A stretch of 7,451 nt of DNA, from positions 1 through 7,451 of the forward strand of contig SKWP01000092.1 in NCBI GenBank assembly GCA_007128865.1. The letters are read 5' to 3'. This DNA is from Paracoccaceae bacterium (GTDB taxonomy: Bacteria; Pseudomonadota; Alphaproteobacteria; Rhodobacterales; Rhodobacteraceae). The notes under the pieces were generated by a model, which did not search any database, was not told the DNA's origin, and was given only the letters and a program-made list of their open reading frames with translations. Shown here in pieces: positions 6,289-7,451 of this stretch (the stretch's first letter is position 1; each line of letters opens with the position of its first letter). The position numbers and the translations under genes were made by a program.

Positions 6289-7221
6289 ATGGACCTGTCG
6301 GTAAAACCGCAGAACTTCCCGGGCCAGGAGCACTGGACCACGAAATCAACCGGGCAAGGAGAGGTGAACCTCTTCCTGTGGGAAAAGCGCACGCCCGCCC
6401 CCGGCAGCAAGGGGACGATCCTGTTCGTTCACGGCTCGTCCATGGCGTCGCAACCGACTTTCGACCTGCAGGTCGAGGGGCGGCCGTGGTCATCCGCGAT
6501 GGACTATTTCGCCGGTCAGGGCTTTGATACCTGGTGCATGGATGTGGAAGGCTATGGCCGCTCCGACAAGCACCGCGACATGAAGGCCAGCATCGCCGAC
6601 GGTGCCGACGACCTTTCCTGCGGCAGCGAATACATCATGAAGACTCGCGGCGTCGATTCGCTGCTTGTGTATGGTATTTCCTCGGGCGCCCTGCGGGCCG
6701 CTGCCTTTGCCGAACGTCATCCGGAAAGGGTGGCGCGGCTGGTTCTGGACGCCATGGTCTGGACCGGTGAAGGCAGCCCCACCCTTGCCGATCGCCGCAA
6801 GAAGCTGGAGCAGTTCAAGGCTGCAAACCGTCGTCCCATCGATCGTGACTTCGTCTGGTCCATATTCAACCGGGATCATCCCGGCACCGCGGATGATCGC
6901 ACCATAGACGCCTTTGCCGATGCCATTCTGGCGCTGGACGATTCCGTGCCCACCGGCACCTATGTCGACATGTGCCAGAATCTGCCGCTGACCGACCCGG
7001 CGAAACTGACGATGCCGACGCTGGTCATGCGTGGCGAATGGGACGGGATCGCGAGCATGGAGGATCTGCTGCGGTTCTTCGCGGCCCTGCCGCATCCGAA
7101 CAAGCAGTTCTCGGTCATGCAGGGGATCTCCCACGCGTCGATCCAGCAGAAGAACTACATGACCGTCTACCACATCCTGCAGTCGTTCTTCGAACAGCCC
7201 GAGGCCCTCTACAAGGGCTGA
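6289..7221 (+). CDS. Alpha/beta-fold hydrolase of unknown substrate
   Basis: This 310-residue enzyme is probably cytoplasmic, since no signal peptide or membrane segment is seen. The alpha/beta-hydrolase core is complete. There is the oxyanion motif LFVHGSS (45-51), the strand ending in DVEGYGRSD (85-93), the nucleophile elbow GISSG (129-133) with S131, the acid in GEWDG (249-253) with D252, and the histidine in GISHAS (279-284) with H282. A cap region of roughly residues 157-235 separates the elbow from the acid. The triad is intact, so an active esterase, lactonase, amidase or C-C bond hydrolase is expected. I cannot name the substrate. The gene is transcribed away from the FCD regulator and ends 23 bases before an intrinsic terminator, so it is probably a single-gene transcript induced through that regulator. 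Its reading frame is supported by G/C third positions over the whole length. The overlapping minus-strand frame lacks any family motif. Confidence 0.88.
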   Translation: MDLSVKPQNFPGQEHWTTKSTGQGEVNLFLWEKRTPAPGSKGTILFVHGSSMASQPTFDLQVEGRPWSSAMDYFAGQGFDTWCMDVEGYGRSDKHRDMKASIADGADDLSCGSEYIMKTRGVDSLLVYGISSGALRAAAFAERHPERVARLVLDAMVWTGEGSPTLADRRKKLEQFKAANRRPIDRDFVWSIFNRDHPGTADDRTIDAFADAILALDDSVPTGTYVDMCQNLPLTDPAKLTMPTLVMRGEWDGIASMEDLLRFFAALPHPNKQFSVMQGISHASIQQKNYMTVYHILQSFFEQPEALYKG

Positions 7222-7244
7222 TGGCGCAAGGATGATCGATGCAG

Positions 7245-7279
7245 GACGCCGCCGCGGCATTCCCGCGGCGGCGTCTTTT
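7245..7279 (+). terminator. Intrinsic terminator after the hydrolase gene
   Basis: A perfect 13-base-pair GC-rich stem, GACGCCGCCGCGG (7245-7257) against its exact complement (7263-7275), encloses the loop CATTC and is followed directly by TTTT (7276-7279). It starts 23 bases after the hydrolase stop. The T-run is only on the plus-strand side, so it acts on the hydrolase transcript. Confidence 0.9.
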
Positions 7280-7292
7280 CCGTCGTGGCAGC

Positions 7293-7318
7293 GGCAAGGG
7301 AACGGCGCCGGCCTTGCC
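7293..7318. repeat. Short inverted repeat between convergent gene ends
   Basis: GGCAAGG (7293-7299) and CCTTGCC (7312-7318) form a 7-base-pair stem with a 12-base loop that itself contains GGCGCC. It lies just beyond the stop of the minus-strand gene ending at 7336 and could weakly end that transcript, but no T-run follows on the minus strand. Confidence 0.35.
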
Positions 7319-7335
7319 CCGGCCCGGATCGTCCC

Positions 7336-7451
7336 TCACGCTGACAGGAGGATGTTTGTTCCGTTGACGAGCAGGAAGACAGCGAATGCGCGCTTGAGCC
7401 ATTGCGGGCTGATGGAATGTGCGATGCGTGCGCCGATGGGTGCAAAGAGGC
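7336..7451 (-). CDS. TauE/SafE-type membrane permease, C-terminal end only
   Basis: The minus strand carries an open frame that enters from the window edge and stops at TGA (7338-7336). It has 37 complete codons, plus a partial codon at the edge. The peptide begins LFAPIGARIAHSISPQWLKR and ends in a hydrophobic helix with the terminal residues NILLSA. The pattern of small residues, G-A-R-I-A-H, S-P and K/R followed by a final membrane helix, is typical of the last segment of TauE/SafE (DUF81) anion permeases, which export sulfite, sulfoacetate or related organic anions. The gene is convergent with the hydrolase gene. Only the tail is visible, so the family call rests on a short stretch and the substrate cannot be given. 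Confidence 0.6.
   Translation of the reverse strand, partial: LFAPIGARIAHSISPQWLKRAFAVFLLVNGTNILLSA

Noticed and set aside
6490..7260. Minus-strand open frame opposite the hydrolase gene
   Set aside because: The plus strand holds a complete catalytic triad in order. This frame has no motif, and its 5' end runs into the terminator hairpin.

Overview
The window is GC-rich DNA with strong G/C at third codon positions, tightly packed genes and standard Shine-Dalgarno sites. This suggests a proteobacterial chromosome, most likely an alphaproteobacterium of the Rhodobacterales type. That placement is inferred from composition and protein style, not from a marker gene. I see no rRNA, tRNA, CRISPR array, insertion sequence or phage gene.

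Layout. (1) 88-3182, plus strand: a two-gene ABC operon encoding a LolD/MacB-type ATPase and a large ten-helix FtsX-type permease, joined by an ATGA stop/start overlap. (2) 3373-4113, plus strand: a classical NAD(H)-type short-chain dehydrogenase. Its sequence, especially the C-terminal end, resembles the 2-keto-3-deoxy sugar-acid (L-rhamnonate/L-fuconate) 4-dehydrogenase group. (3) 4147-5226, minus strand, convergent with the previous gene: a class I nitronate monooxygenase-like flavoprotein. (4) 5375-6076, minus strand: a GntR regulator of the FadR/FCD type, upstream of the flavoprotein gene and in the same direction. (5) 6077-6288: a divergent control region rich in TTGG/CCAA half-sites around a GTATAC palindrome. 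(6) 6289-7221, plus strand: a cytoplasmic alpha/beta hydrolase with an intact Ser-Asp-His triad, followed by a strong intrinsic terminator at 7245-7279. (7) 7336-7451, minus strand: the C-terminal end of a TauE/SafE-type membrane permease that runs off the window.

How the parts may work together. The FCD regulator, the divergent hydrolase and the co-oriented flavin oxidoreductase look like a small regulated catabolic module. In such a module a carboxylate ligand would release the regulator from the shared control region and switch on hydrolysis, and possibly oxidation, of an organic substrate. The substrate cannot be read from the sequence. The ABC operon is probably a separate envelope-related unit; it lacks the adaptor or lipocalin-like partner that often accompanies such permeases. 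The most notable items are the half-site cluster with possibly overlapping divergent -10 elements, and the hydrolase of unknown substrate. I found no clear evidence of a wholly new type of system.
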